A program made the position numbers and the translations under genes. From contig NZ_JPDS01000002.1 of the NCBI RefSeq assembly GCF_000766795.1, forward strand, positions 1,059,001-1,123,000: DNA of 64,000 nt, read 5' to 3'. Origin of the DNA: Polaribacter sp. Hel1_85. GTDB lineage: Bacteria; Bacteroidota; Bacteroidia; Flavobacteriales; Flavobacteriaceae. This document shows positions 42,212-49,731 of the stretch, one piece after another (within the stretch, counting starts at the first letter, position 1; each line of letters opens with the position of its first letter). The notes under the pieces were generated by a model. It saw nothing but the letters and a program-made list of their open reading frames with translations. It was not told the DNA's origin and did not search any database.

Positions 42212-43195
42212 ATGGAAGCAAATATTGCTATACCAACAGATGGTAAAGAAACTTGGAGCGGTGGTGGAGTAAAACCATTTGGAGCAAGTTATGGTAAAAT
42301 GATGATGTGGTTTTTTATCGTTTCTGATGCTTTAACCTTTACAGGATTTTTAGCAGCCTATGGTTTAACACGATTTAAATTTATTGATTCTTGGCCAATC
42401 GCAGACGAGGTGTTTACTCACTTTCCTGGTTTGCATGGTGTACATGCACCAATGTATTATGTGGCTTTAATGACATTTATTCTTATTGTTTCTTCTGTAA
42501 CAATGGTATTAGCTGTTGATGCAGGTCATCAAATGAAACAAAAAAAGGTAGCTTGGTATATGTTTGCTACTATTATTTTTGGAATCATTTTTGTTGGATC
42601 TCAAGCTTGGGAGTGGAAAAATTTTATCAATGGTTCTTATGGAGCAGTAAAAACAACTGATGGAAAAATTTTACAATTTGTAAAAGATGGTCATCAAATT
42701 GCATTATCTGACTTTGTTGTTGGAGAAAGAACAGATGGAAGGGTACAGCATAAAAGAGAAAATGGATTGTGGTTTGAAAAAGAAGCAGCAGTTTCTACAT
42801 ATTCTATAGCTCAAATTCAAGAAGCTTATAGTTCAAATTCAGACATTCAAATTCGTTCAGAATTAATTGATGCAACAACTAAACAAAAAAGAATTCTTTC
42901 TAGAGAAGAAGGTTTAGCACAATTAGCAAAAACAAAATTAGTTGTTGAAGGAGCAAACTTGAAAGTAAATGAATATGGAAATACCATTTTTGCCGATTTC
43001 TTTTTCTTTATTACAGGATTTCATGGGTTTCACGTATTCTCAGGAATTATTATAAACATCATTATTTTCTTTAATGTTATTTTAGGTACTTACGAACGTA
43101 GAGGACATTATGAAATGGTTGAAAAAGTAGGGTTATATTGGCACTTTGTAGATTTAGTTTGGGTATTTGTATTCACATTCTTCTACTTAGTATAA
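42212..43195 (+). CDS. Cytochrome c oxidase subunit III, long form with extramembrane insert
   Basis: A 327-residue subunit III. N-terminal helices (GKMMMWFFIVSDALTFTGFL) and C-terminal helices (FITGFHGFHVFSGIIINII, YWHFVDLVWVFVFTFFYLV) are normal. Between them, residues about 141-255 are a hydrophilic insert (for example VGERTDGRVQHKRENGLWF and REEGLAQLAKTKLVVEGANL) not found in the short paralogue. I recall similar inserts in other Bacteroidota; their role is not known to me. Confidence 0.9.
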   Translation: MEANIAIPTDGKETWSGGGVKPFGASYGKMMMWFFIVSDALTFTGFLAAYGLTRFKFIDSWPIADEVFTHFPGLHGVHAPMYYVALMTFILIVSSVTMVLAVDAGHQMKQKKVAWYMFATIIFGIIFVGSQAWEWKNFINGSYGAVKTTDGKILQFVKDGHQIALSDFVVGERTDGRVQHKRENGLWFEKEAAVSTYSIAQIQEAYSSNSDIQIRSELIDATTKQKRILSREEGLAQLAKTKLVVEGANLKVNEYGNTIFADFFFFITGFHGFHVFSGIIINIIIFFNVILGTYERRGHYEMVEKVGLYWHFVDLVWVFVFTFFYLV

Positions 43196-43213
43196 TTTAT
43201 AAAAGAGATTAAG

Positions 43214-43555
43214 ATGGCACACGCACACGAATCAAGTAAAAAAAGAATTTGGATAGTTTTAATACTATTAACAGTAATAACGACAGTTGAAGTTGCTTTA
43301 GGTATTGTAAAACCAGCTTCATTATATCTTACTAGTATTTTAGGTACTAGTCCTTTAAACTGGATATTTATCATTTTAACATTGGTAAAAGCATATTATA
43401 TTGCTTGGGCATTTATGCATTTAGAGGGTGAGAAAAAATGGTTTAGACGTTCAATTGTATGGACTGCAGTTTTTTTAATTTGTTATCTAATAACACTTAT
43501 GTTAATTGAAGGAGGTTATTTACATAGCACACTAGCACCACTTGTAAAATGGTAA
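43214..43555 (+). CDS. Cytochrome c oxidase subunit IV
   Basis: A 113-residue protein with three transmembrane segments and the prokaryotic subunit IV pattern: KKRIWIVLILLTVITTVEVALGI, NWIFIILTLVKAYYIAWAFMHLEGE and a C-terminal membrane helix. It starts 18 bases after the long subunit III gene and ends before a terminator, closing the first part of the oxidase cluster. Confidence 0.88.
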   Translation: MAHAHESSKKRIWIVLILLTVITTVEVALGIVKPASLYLTSILGTSPLNWIFIILTLVKAYYIAWAFMHLEGEKKWFRRSIVWTAVFLICYLITLMLIEGGYLHSTLAPLVKW

Positions 43556-43569
43556 TTTAAAAAATTAAT

Positions 43570-43598
43570 AAGGTGGTTTTATAACCACCTTTTTTTTT
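43570..43598 (+). terminator. Terminator after subunit IV
   Basis: AGGTGGTT / AACCACCT with a short loop, then about eight T. Confidence 0.85.
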
Positions 43599-43634
43599 GG
43601 ACTGAACTTGATTCAGTATCTTTATAAAAATTAA

Positions 43635-44300
43635 ATGATGAAACTTACGAAAAAAAGAGTTGTATTATTTTTACTATTTATTTTTCCTTTAATCTGTTTT
43701 TTAATTTTATCAACAGGAAAAAATAATTTTACCAAATTACCTGTTGTTACTCAAAAAGTTGTTGATATTTCTACAATAGATACAACAAAAACATTCCAAG
43801 ACAATATATCGTTAGTTTGTTTTCTAGGGGATGATATTAATGCTCATAAAGGAGGTTTTTTCAATCTTAATGAAAAAATCTATAAGAAATTTATAGAGTA
43901 TAATAATTTTCAAATATTGGCTATTTATCCCGAAGGTAAAGAGGAAGAAGTTAAAAAAATTAAAAAAGAAATTAGCGCTTTTACAGATATGCTTAAATGG
44001 AACTTCATTGAAGGTTCTAAAGAAGAAATAATTGCACTACACAATAGCTTTAATTCTAACGATTCTCTTTCTAACTTATACACATCTAAAGTTTTTTTGA
44101 TTGATAAGAAAGGTGATTTAAGAGGGAGAAATAATGATGAAGACAATAAAGAAAGAAAACTCTTTGGATACAATATGAACTCTGTTTCTGAGTTAAATGG
44201 TAAGTTAAAAGATGATGTTTTAGTACTTTATTATGAGTATTATGCAGCATTTAAAGATAAAAACAAAAATAAAGCGGATAGAAAAGAAGTAGGGTTATGA
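43635..44300 (+). CDS. Membrane-anchored thioredoxin-fold-like protein beside SCO (no redox cysteines)
   Basis: A 221-residue protein with one N-terminal transmembrane anchor (VVLFLLFIFPLICFLIL). The rest resembles a thioredoxin/peroxiredoxin fold: NISLVCFLGDDINAHKGGFFN, FQILAIYPEG, KVFLIDKKGDLRGRNND. It has no CxxC or CxxxC, so it is probably not itself a thiol enzyme. Its end overlaps the SCO gene by 4 bases, implying a joint role in oxidase assembly. Family unknown to me. Confidence 0.65.
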   Translation: MMKLTKKRVVLFLLFIFPLICFLILSTGKNNFTKLPVVTQKVVDISTIDTTKTFQDNISLVCFLGDDINAHKGGFFNLNEKIYKKFIEYNNFQILAIYPEGKEEEVKKIKKEISAFTDMLKWNFIEGSKEEIIALHNSFNSNDSLSNLYTSKVFLIDKKGDLRGRNNDEDNKERKLFGYNMNSVSELNGKLKDDVLVLYYEYYAAFKDKNKNKADRKEVGL

Positions 44301-44998
44301 ACAAAAAGTATTCTTACATAGGTATTTCATTTATTATTCTGTTATTCGGTATTTATGTTGTTAGAAACATAGATAGTAGAGTAGATAAGGATGAATTAAT
44401 TCAAGATAATCGACTAAATAAAATTGATAAAAACTCTAAAAAATCTAGTAGTTTATATACTTTTAATAAAGTGCCAGATTTCGAGTTTATAAATCAGAAT
44501 GGTAAAATTATCACCAATAACGATTATAAGGGGAAAGTATTTGTAGTTGAATTCTTTTTTACAACATGTCCAACAATTTGCCCAATCATGAATCAAAAGA
44601 TGTTAACGATTCAAGATGAGTTTCAAGGAAATCAAAACTTCGGAATTGCATCTATATCCATTACTCCAGAAATTGATTCACCAGAAGTGATGAAAGAATA
44701 TGCTAAGGTTCATAAAATAACGCATCCAAATTGGCATTTATTAACAGGTCAACCAGAAGAAATAGTGTATGCTTTATCAAACAAAGGATTTAAATTATTT
44801 GCAGGAAAAGGAGATGAAGATCATGGAGGTTTTGAGCATTCTGGTTTGTTTGCCTTGGTAGATAAAGAAGGAAATATTAGATCTAGGAAAGATAAATTTG
44901 GAAATCCAATTATGTATTACAGAGCTTTAAAAGAGCAAACTTTCCCTGATCAAATAAAAGAATTAAAAGAAGATATTAAAATTTTGTTGAATGAGTAA
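44297..44998 (+). CDS. SCO family copper chaperone
   Basis: A 233-residue membrane-anchored thioredoxin-fold protein delivering copper to the CuA centre of cytochrome oxidase. The CxxxC motif is in FFFTTCPTICPIMNQKM, and the conserved later His is in EDHGGFEHSGLFALV. A single N-terminal membrane helix precedes it. It overlaps its neighbours at both ends (4 and 8 bases), indicating translational coupling. Confidence 0.93.
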   Translation: MNKKYSYIGISFIILLFGIYVVRNIDSRVDKDELIQDNRLNKIDKNSKKSSSLYTFNKVPDFEFINQNGKIITNNDYKGKVFVVEFFFTTCPTICPIMNQKMLTIQDEFQGNQNFGIASISITPEIDSPEVMKEYAKVHKITHPNWHLLTGQPEEIVYALSNKGFKLFAGKGDEDHGGFEHSGLFALVDKEGNIRSRKDKFGNPIMYYRALKEQTFPDQIKELKEDIKILLNE

Positions 44999-45530
44999 TT
45001 TAGCACAAGAAAAAAGATACAAGAAAATAATTACAGCTCTATCAATTATAATTCCTATAGCTGTTGCAGCTTTATTTGGTGTAAATTTAAGAAAACTAGG
45101 TTTTAATGTAGCGCCTTTAACTTTTTTACCACCAATTTATGCATTTATAAATGGATTAACAGCCGTTATTTTAATTGCAGCTGTAATTGCAATAAAAAAA
45201 GGAAATAAAAAATTACATGAACAACTTACTACTTTTGCTATTGGTTGTTCTTTAGTTTTTTTACTCTTATATATTGGTTATCATATGACCTCAGATTCAA
45301 CTAAATTTGGTGGAGAAGGAGTAATAAAATACATTTATTATTTTATTCTTTTAACTCACATTGTTTTATCAATAGTTATAATACCGTTTGTTTTAACAAC
45401 ATTTATGAGAGCAAAGTTGGGAAACTTTCCTCAGCATAAAAAAATAGCAAAAATTACATTTCCATTATGGTTATATGTTGCTATTACTGGTGTTGTTGTC
45501 TATTTAATGATATCTCCATATTATGTATAA
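44991..45530 (+). CDS. DUF420 family membrane protein
   Basis: A 179-residue integral membrane protein with five predicted helices. DUF420 patterns include APLTFLPPIYAFINGLTAVIL, a conserved HEQLTTFAIGCSLVFLLLY region and HIVLSIVIIPFVLTTFMRA with H and R positions in helices. Members accompany SCO and oxidase assembly genes, as here. Overlaps SCO by 8 bases and the next gene by 8. Confidence 0.88.
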   Translation: MSNLAQEKRYKKIITALSIIIPIAVAALFGVNLRKLGFNVAPLTFLPPIYAFINGLTAVILIAAVIAIKKGNKKLHEQLTTFAIGCSLVFLLLYIGYHMTSDSTKFGGEGVIKYIYYFILLTHIVLSIVIIPFVLTTFMRAKLGNFPQHKKIAKITFPLWLYVAITGVVVYLMISPYYV

Positions 45531-45744
45531 AAAAAACATTTTATTAATAGTTTTATTGATGTTCTCAACATCAAAAGTTTCATTCTCACAATGTGCTATG
45601 TGTAAAGCTGTAGTAGAAAACGGAGATGTTTCTATGGCAGAAGGAGTAAACAACGGAATCACATATTTAATGGTGTTTCCATATCTTTTAATTGGTGTTT
45701 TATTCTATGCAATTTATAGGTACAAAAAGAAAGCTAAAAATTAA
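45523..45744 (+). CDS. Small exported CxxC membrane protein
   Basis: A 73-residue protein: signal peptide (MYKKNILLIVLLMFSTSKVS), a CAMCK motif right after it, a short polar loop and a C-terminal transmembrane helix (YLMVFPYLLIGVLFYAIY) with a basic tail. Its overlap with DUF420 and position at the end of the oxidase-assembly operon suggest a copper or redox role. The family is not known to me beyond its occurrence at such loci. Confidence 0.7.
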   Translation: MYKKNILLIVLLMFSTSKVSFSQCAMCKAVVENGDVSMAEGVNNGITYLMVFPYLLIGVLFYAIYRYKKKAKN

Positions 45745-45815
45745 CATTTCAATAAGAGTAAAATAGTGTAACATATTTTACTTTTAATCGTCTTATTAGC
45801 ACTATCAAAAGATAT

Positions 45816-45855
45816 AAGTGTTCAATATTGAGCAGAAAGTGTTCGTTTTAAAACA
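45816..45855 (+). promoter_or_regulatory. Tandem upstream activating sites for tolC
   Basis: Two 16-bp imperfect dyads, TGTTCAATATTGAGCA (45819-45834) and TGTTCGTTTTAAAACA (45840-45855), have centres exactly 21 bp apart. The same DNA also reads as direct repeats AAGTGTTC at 45816 and 45837. They lie about 60-100 bases upstream of a sigma-54-type promoter, where NtrC-family activators bind. Confidence 0.5.
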
Positions 45856-45916
45856 ATTATCAATAATTATTTAGAGTAACTATTTGATTATTAGTTAGTT
45901 TTGTGAATTTTATCTT

Positions 45917-45933
45917 TTGGCATAACCATTGAA
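45917..45933 (+). promoter_or_regulatory. Sigma-54-type promoter for tolC
   Basis: TTGGCATAACCATTGAA: TTGGCA (-24) and TTG (-12) with the required 12-base spacing; the -12 C is replaced by A. A TAGTTTTG box just upstream (45896-45903) offers a competing primary-sigma reading. Confidence 0.55.
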
Positions 45934-45965
45934 ACTAATTATTGAAATTATAAAATTTACAGATT

Positions 45966-47297
45966 TTGAAAACTAAACTTTTACTAGCAATTGTTGTATT
46001 AACATCAATAACAACTTTTTCTCAAAAACAATGGACTCTTAGAGAGTGTGTTGATCAAGCATTAGAAAAAAACATTTCTATTCAGCAAAATAAATTAAGT
46101 CTAGAACTTGCTAAAAAAGATGTAGATATTGCCAAAGGAAATTTTTTACCTAATTTAAATGGATCTAGTAGCGGAAGTTTTAATTCAGGTTTATCTTCTG
46201 ATGAAAATGGGATATTAAAAAACACTAATAATTTTAGTTCTAATTTAAGTTTATCTGGTGGTGGCGTTATTTTTAATGGCTATAGAAATACAAACACATA
46301 TAAACAAGCTCAGTTAGGAGTAGAATCTAGTTTGTATGATTTAGAAAAAATTGAAAACGATATCTCTTTATTTGTTGTAGATGGATATTTAAATATTTTG
46401 TTTGCAAAAGAAAATTTAAATGTGGCAAATGTTCAATATGAAATTAGTAAAAAGCAAATTGAAGCTGCAAAGAATAGATTCAATGCAGGAGTTATACCAA
46501 AAGGAGAATTATTAAATACAGAATCTACAGCAGCAACTAACTTGCAAAACGTTATTACAAGAGAAAATGCTCTAGATATTGCTTTATTAAATTTAGCACA
46601 ATTATTACAAGTTCCTGTTGAGGGTTTTGATGTTGCTTCTATAAATGTAGGAACTCCATCAGCTAATTTATTATATAAAAATTCAAGTTCTGTATATGAT
46701 AAGTCCTTAACCAAAATGCCAGAAATAGCAAGAGCTAAGTTAGCTATTGAAAATGCAGATTTAAACGTAGAAATTGCAAAAGGTGCATTTTTACCTACTT
46801 TATCTTACAGTGTAAGTATAGGAACTTCATATTATCACCAATTTAATAATTTATTAGCTAATCAAGTGAATTCCTCTTTTTTTACTCAATTTGAAGAAAG
46901 ACTTCAAAAAGGAGCTGGTTTATCTTTAAGTATTCCAATTTTTAACAGGTTTCAAACAAAAAATAATGTTGCAAAATCTATTATAAATAGAGAAATTTCT
47001 GAAACTAGATTAGAAAGTGAAAAACTAAATTTAAAGCAAACAATAGAGCAGGCTTTTTTGGATGTAAAATCAGCTTTAAAAACATATGAAGCTTCTAAGA
47101 TTTCTTTGGAAGCACAAAAAGAAGCATTTAAAAATGCACAAGAAAGATATAATTATGGAGCAATGACCTTGTTCGATTTTGATCAAGTAAGAAATCGTTT
47201 AGTTAGTGCAGAAGCTTCACTAATTAGTTCTAAATATGATTATGTTTTTAAAACAAAAGTATTACAATTCTATTCTGGAGAACTAGTTTTAGAATAA
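45966..47297 (+). CDS. TolC family outer-membrane efflux protein
   Basis: A 443-residue TolC-fold trimeric outer-membrane channel protein. It has a signal peptide (MKTKLLLAIVVLTSITTFSQ), then the two repeated OEP halves: WTLRECVDQALEKNISIQQN and TQ-type helices in the first, LNLKQTIEQAFLDVKSALKTYE and GAMTLFDFDQVRNRLVSAEAS in the second. It begins at a TTG. Unusually there is no adaptor or transporter gene next to it in the window; tsaB follows beyond a terminator. Confidence 0.92.
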   Translation: MKTKLLLAIVVLTSITTFSQKQWTLRECVDQALEKNISIQQNKLSLELAKKDVDIAKGNFLPNLNGSSSGSFNSGLSSDENGILKNTNNFSSNLSLSGGGVIFNGYRNTNTYKQAQLGVESSLYDLEKIENDISLFVVDGYLNILFAKENLNVANVQYEISKKQIEAAKNRFNAGVIPKGELLNTESTAATNLQNVITRENALDIALLNLAQLLQVPVEGFDVASINVGTPSANLLYKNSSSVYDKSLTKMPEIARAKLAIENADLNVEIAKGAFLPTLSYSVSIGTSYYHQFNNLLANQVNSSFFTQFEERLQKGAGLSLSIPIFNRFQTKNNVAKSIINREISETRLESEKLNLKQTIEQAFLDVKSALKTYEASKISLEAQKEAFKNAQERYNYGAMTLFDFDQVRNRLVSAEASLISSKYDYVFKTKVLQFYSGELVLE

Positions 47298-47317
47298 ATA
47301 AAAATATATTAACAATG

Positions 47318-47350
47318 AAGCCTCGAAAAATTGCGAGGTTTTCTTTTTTC
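47318..47350 (+). terminator. Terminator after tolC
   Basis: CCTCG (47321-47325), loop AAAAATTG, CGAGG (47334-47338), then a T-rich run. Confidence 0.75.
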
Positions 47351-47357
47351 TATAACT

Positions 47358-47365
47358 TATATTTG
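47358..47365 (+). promoter_or_regulatory. -7 box for tsaB
   Basis: TATATTTG matches TAnnTTTG, 15 bases before the TTG start of tsaB. Confidence 0.5.
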
Positions 47366-47380
47366 CATAAAATTTAGAAT

Positions 47381-48067
47381 TTGGCAATAATCCTTAACAT
47401 AGAAACTGCAACAAAAAATTGCTCTGTTTCCGTTGCAAAAAACGGAGAAGTTTTAGCAATAAAAGAATTGAATAATGGGTTTTATTCTCATGCAGAGGTT
47501 TTACATCCTTTTATTGTAGATATTTTAAAAAAAACAAATATTAGTTCTAATGAAATTGACGCTGTAGCTGTTAGTAAAGGCCCAGGTTCTTATACGGGTT
47601 TAAGAATTGGAGTTTCTGCTGCAAAAGGGCTTTGTTTTGCTTTTGATAAACCATTAATCTCTATTGAAACTTTAGGTGCTTTAGCTAATGCTATTTCTAT
47701 AGATGATGGAATTATTGTTCCTATGATAGATGCAAGAAGAATGGAAGTTTACTCCTCTGTTTATGATAACACTTATCAGCAAATAAGAGAGATTAAAGCA
47801 GAAGTAATTGATGAAAATTCTTTTTCTGAATATTTAAAAAACGGACAAGTTTATTTTTTAGGTGATGGGGCTCATAAATGTAAAGAAGTTATCACACATA
47901 AAAATGCAATTTTTATTGATGGTAAATTTCCTTCTGCTAAAGAAATGGCAGTTTTGTCCTTTAATAAGTACAAAAAAAACGACATCGAAGATGTCGCTTA
48001 TTTTGAACCTTTTTATTTAAAAGATTTTGTTGCTATTCCTGAAAAGAAAAAGAAACCTACTTTTTAA
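47381..48067 (+). CDS. tsaB: tRNA threonylcarbamoyladenosine biosynthesis protein TsaB
   Basis: A 228-residue ASKHA-fold protein needed with TsaD and TsaE for t6A37 in tRNA. N-terminal ILNIETATKNCSVSVAKNG and the signature VAVSKGPGSYTGLRIGVSAAKGLCFA are intact; PMIDARRMEVYSSVY follows. The start is a TTG. The 3' end overlaps the convergent MscS gene by 11 bases. Confidence 0.93.
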   Translation: MAIILNIETATKNCSVSVAKNGEVLAIKELNNGFYSHAEVLHPFIVDILKKTNISSNEIDAVAVSKGPGSYTGLRIGVSAAKGLCFAFDKPLISIETLGALANAISIDDGIIVPMIDARRMEVYSSVYDNTYQQIREIKAEVIDENSFSEYLKNGQVYFLGDGAHKCKEVITHKNAIFIDGKFPSAKEMAVLSFNKYKKNDIEDVAYFEPFYLKDFVAIPEKKKKPTF

Positions 48068-48857
48068 TATTTACTTGATGAGGATAAGGAATTTCAATTC
48101 CTGCTTTATCGAGCTCTAATTTTACATTTTCAGTAACTTCAAAATATACATCCCAATAGTGTTCTGTTTTACACCAAGGTCTTACTGCAAAATTTACAGA
48201 ACTATCTGCTAATTCAGCAACTGTTACTCCTGGAGCAGGATCTTTTAAAACCTTAGGATGTGAAGTTAAAACATTCATCAATACTTCTTTCGTCTGCTTA
48301 ATATCTGCATCATAAGAAACACCAATAGTTAAATCTACACGTCTTGTTCCTTCTGTTGTGTAATTAACAATGTTTCCATTAGACAAAGTACCATTAGGAA
48401 TAATGATTTCTTTGTTAGATAACCCTGTAAGTTTTGTTGTAAAGATTTCAATTTCTTTTACGACACCGATCTCACCTTGAGCTTCAACTAAATCACCCAA
48501 TTTAAACGGTTTAAAGATCATAATTAAAACACCTCCAGCAAAATTTGCAAGAGAACCCTGTAGTGCTAAACCAACAGCTAAACCTGCAGCAGCTATAATG
48601 GCAGCAAATGAAGTTGTTTCTACTCCTAATTTAGAAATTACAGTAATTAATAATAAGATCTTAAGTAACCAGCCAACTAAGTCTCCTAAAAATTTTTGTA
48701 AGGTTTCATCAATTCCTCTAGCCTTCATTAATTTTCTAGAAGTTTTTACAACGATGCCAATAACAAACAAACCAATAATAAGAATAGCTAATGCTACTAA
48801 TATTTTAGGTGTGTATTCAATGATTAACTCTTTTAAATTTTCAATGTATTTTTCCAT
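48057..48857 (-). CDS. Small-conductance mechanosensitive channel, MscS family
   Basis: A protein of 266 residues with three N-terminal transmembrane helices. The pore helix TM3 reads AAAGLAVGLALQGSLANFAGGV, followed by MIFKPFKLGDLVEAQG and the beta domain (IIIPNGTLSNGNIVNYT). I start it at the ATG ending at 48857 (MEKYIENLKEL); the earlier TTG at 48884 is part of a TATTTTTG promoter box. Protects against osmotic downshock. Confidence 0.93.
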   Translation of the reverse strand: MEKYIENLKELIIEYTPKILVALAILIIGLFVIGIVVKTSRKLMKARGIDETLQKFLGDLVGWLLKILLLITVISKLGVETTSFAAIIAAAGLAVGLALQGSLANFAGGVLIMIFKPFKLGDLVEAQGEIGVVKEIEIFTTKLTGLSNKEIIIPNGTLSNGNIVNYTTEGTRRVDLTIGVSYDADIKQTKEVLMNVLTSHPKVLKDPAPGVTVAELADSSVNFAVRPWCKTEHYWDVYFEVTENVKLELDKAGIEIPYPHQVNIKK

Positions 48858-48881
48858 TTTATTTTTGTTAGAAATGAGTTG

Positions 48882-48889
48882 CAAAAATA
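48882..48889 (-). promoter_or_regulatory. -7 box for mscS
   Basis: Minus-strand TATTTTTG, 24 bases upstream of the chosen ATG and overlapping the alternative TTG start. Confidence 0.5.
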
Positions 48890-48920
48890 AAGGTTTCTTG
48901 TTAAAAATTGTAAAGAATAG

Positions 48921-49277
48921 TTAGAATAATAAAATTAAAATTATTCCTAAAGATGCTGGAATAGTTTGAATATAAAGGATGCTTTTTTTCTTTGTAGAAT
49001 AAGAGCCATATATACCTGCAATAAATACACAAATTAAAAAGAACATAGCAAAATCTGTATTTTTGATAATGATAGACCAAATTAAACCAGCAGCAAGAAA
49101 TCCATTATATAAACCTTGGTTTGCCGCCATTACTTTAGTTTCTTCAGCAAAATCCTTGTTCTTTAGTCCAAAAGTTTTTATCCCTTTTTTTGTTGTCCAT
49201 AAAACCATTTCTAAATATACGATGTAAATATGAATTAATGCAACGAAACTAATAAAGATGATTTGAACAATTTTCAT
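48921..49277 (-). CDS. DUF1304 family membrane protein
   Basis: A protein of 118 residues with four predicted transmembrane helices. DUF1304 features: FVALIHIYIVYLEMVLWTT, then NQGLYNGFLAAGLIW and AGIYGSYSTKKKSILYIQTIPASLGI. I start it at MKIVQIIF (ATG ending at 49277), since the longer form would run into the dodecin terminator hairpin. Function unknown. Confidence 0.85.
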   Translation of the reverse strand: MKIVQIIFISFVALIHIYIVYLEMVLWTTKKGIKTFGLKNKDFAEETKVMAANQGLYNGFLAAGLIWSIIIKNTDFAMFFLICVFIAGIYGSYSTKKKSILYIQTIPASLGIILILLF

Positions 49278-49295
49278 GGAATAATTTTTAAAATA

Positions 49296-49332
49296 AAAAA
49301 AGCGATTTAATGCTAAAATCAAATCGCTTTTA
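49296..49332 (-). terminator. Terminator of the dodecin gene
   Basis: AAGCGATTT / AAATCGCTT stem with a 12-base loop. On the minus strand it follows the dodecin stop by about 20 bases and ends in a T run (plus-strand A run at 49294-49301). Confidence 0.75.
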
Positions 49333-49350
49333 AGTAGTTAGTTTTTATCT

Positions 49351-49551
49351 TTAATTTACTTCGAAAGTAATTTTTAAGTTTACTCTAAATTCAGTAACAT
49401 CATTATCATTAACAACTGCACTTTGAGATTGTACAAATACCGATTTGATGTTTTTTACTGATTTTGCTGCGTGTTTTACAGCTTTTCTTGTAGCTTCTTC
49501 CCAACTTTTCTCTGAGTTTGCTAATACTTCAATAACTTTCATTACTGCCAT
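49351..49551 (-). CDS. Dodecin family flavin-binding protein
   Basis: A 66-residue protein matching dodecin: KVIEVLANSEKSWEEATRKAV, then KHAAKSVKNIKSVFVQSQSA and a final strand EFRVNLKITFEV. Dodecins are dodecameric flavin- or CoA-storage shells. The usual Trp that stacks on flavin is present as the W in KSWEEA-type position. Monocistronic with its own terminator. Confidence 0.92.
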   Translation of the reverse strand: MAVMKVIEVLANSEKSWEEATRKAVKHAAKSVKNIKSVFVQSQSAVVNDNDVTEFRVNLKITFEVN

Positions 49552-49676
49552 AATCTTATTTTTTTTGATTTATATATAGTAAATATATCGATTTTTTTTT
49601 GAAAACTTCTTAGGGTAATAATTAATAGTTTGTTAAAGGATTCTATTTTTTTCATTTTTCAATGAAAATTATTGCA

Positions 49677-49716
49677 AAAAAAACCGTTTAGAATTTTACT
49701 TCTAAACGGTTTTTAT
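49677..49716 (-). terminator. Terminator of tonB paralogue 3
   Basis: Perfect 13-bp stem AAACCGTTTAGAA / TTCTAAACGGTTT around a 6-base loop, with A- and T-runs outside. Confidence 0.88.
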
Positions 49717-49731
49717 ATTTGTTTATTTCTA

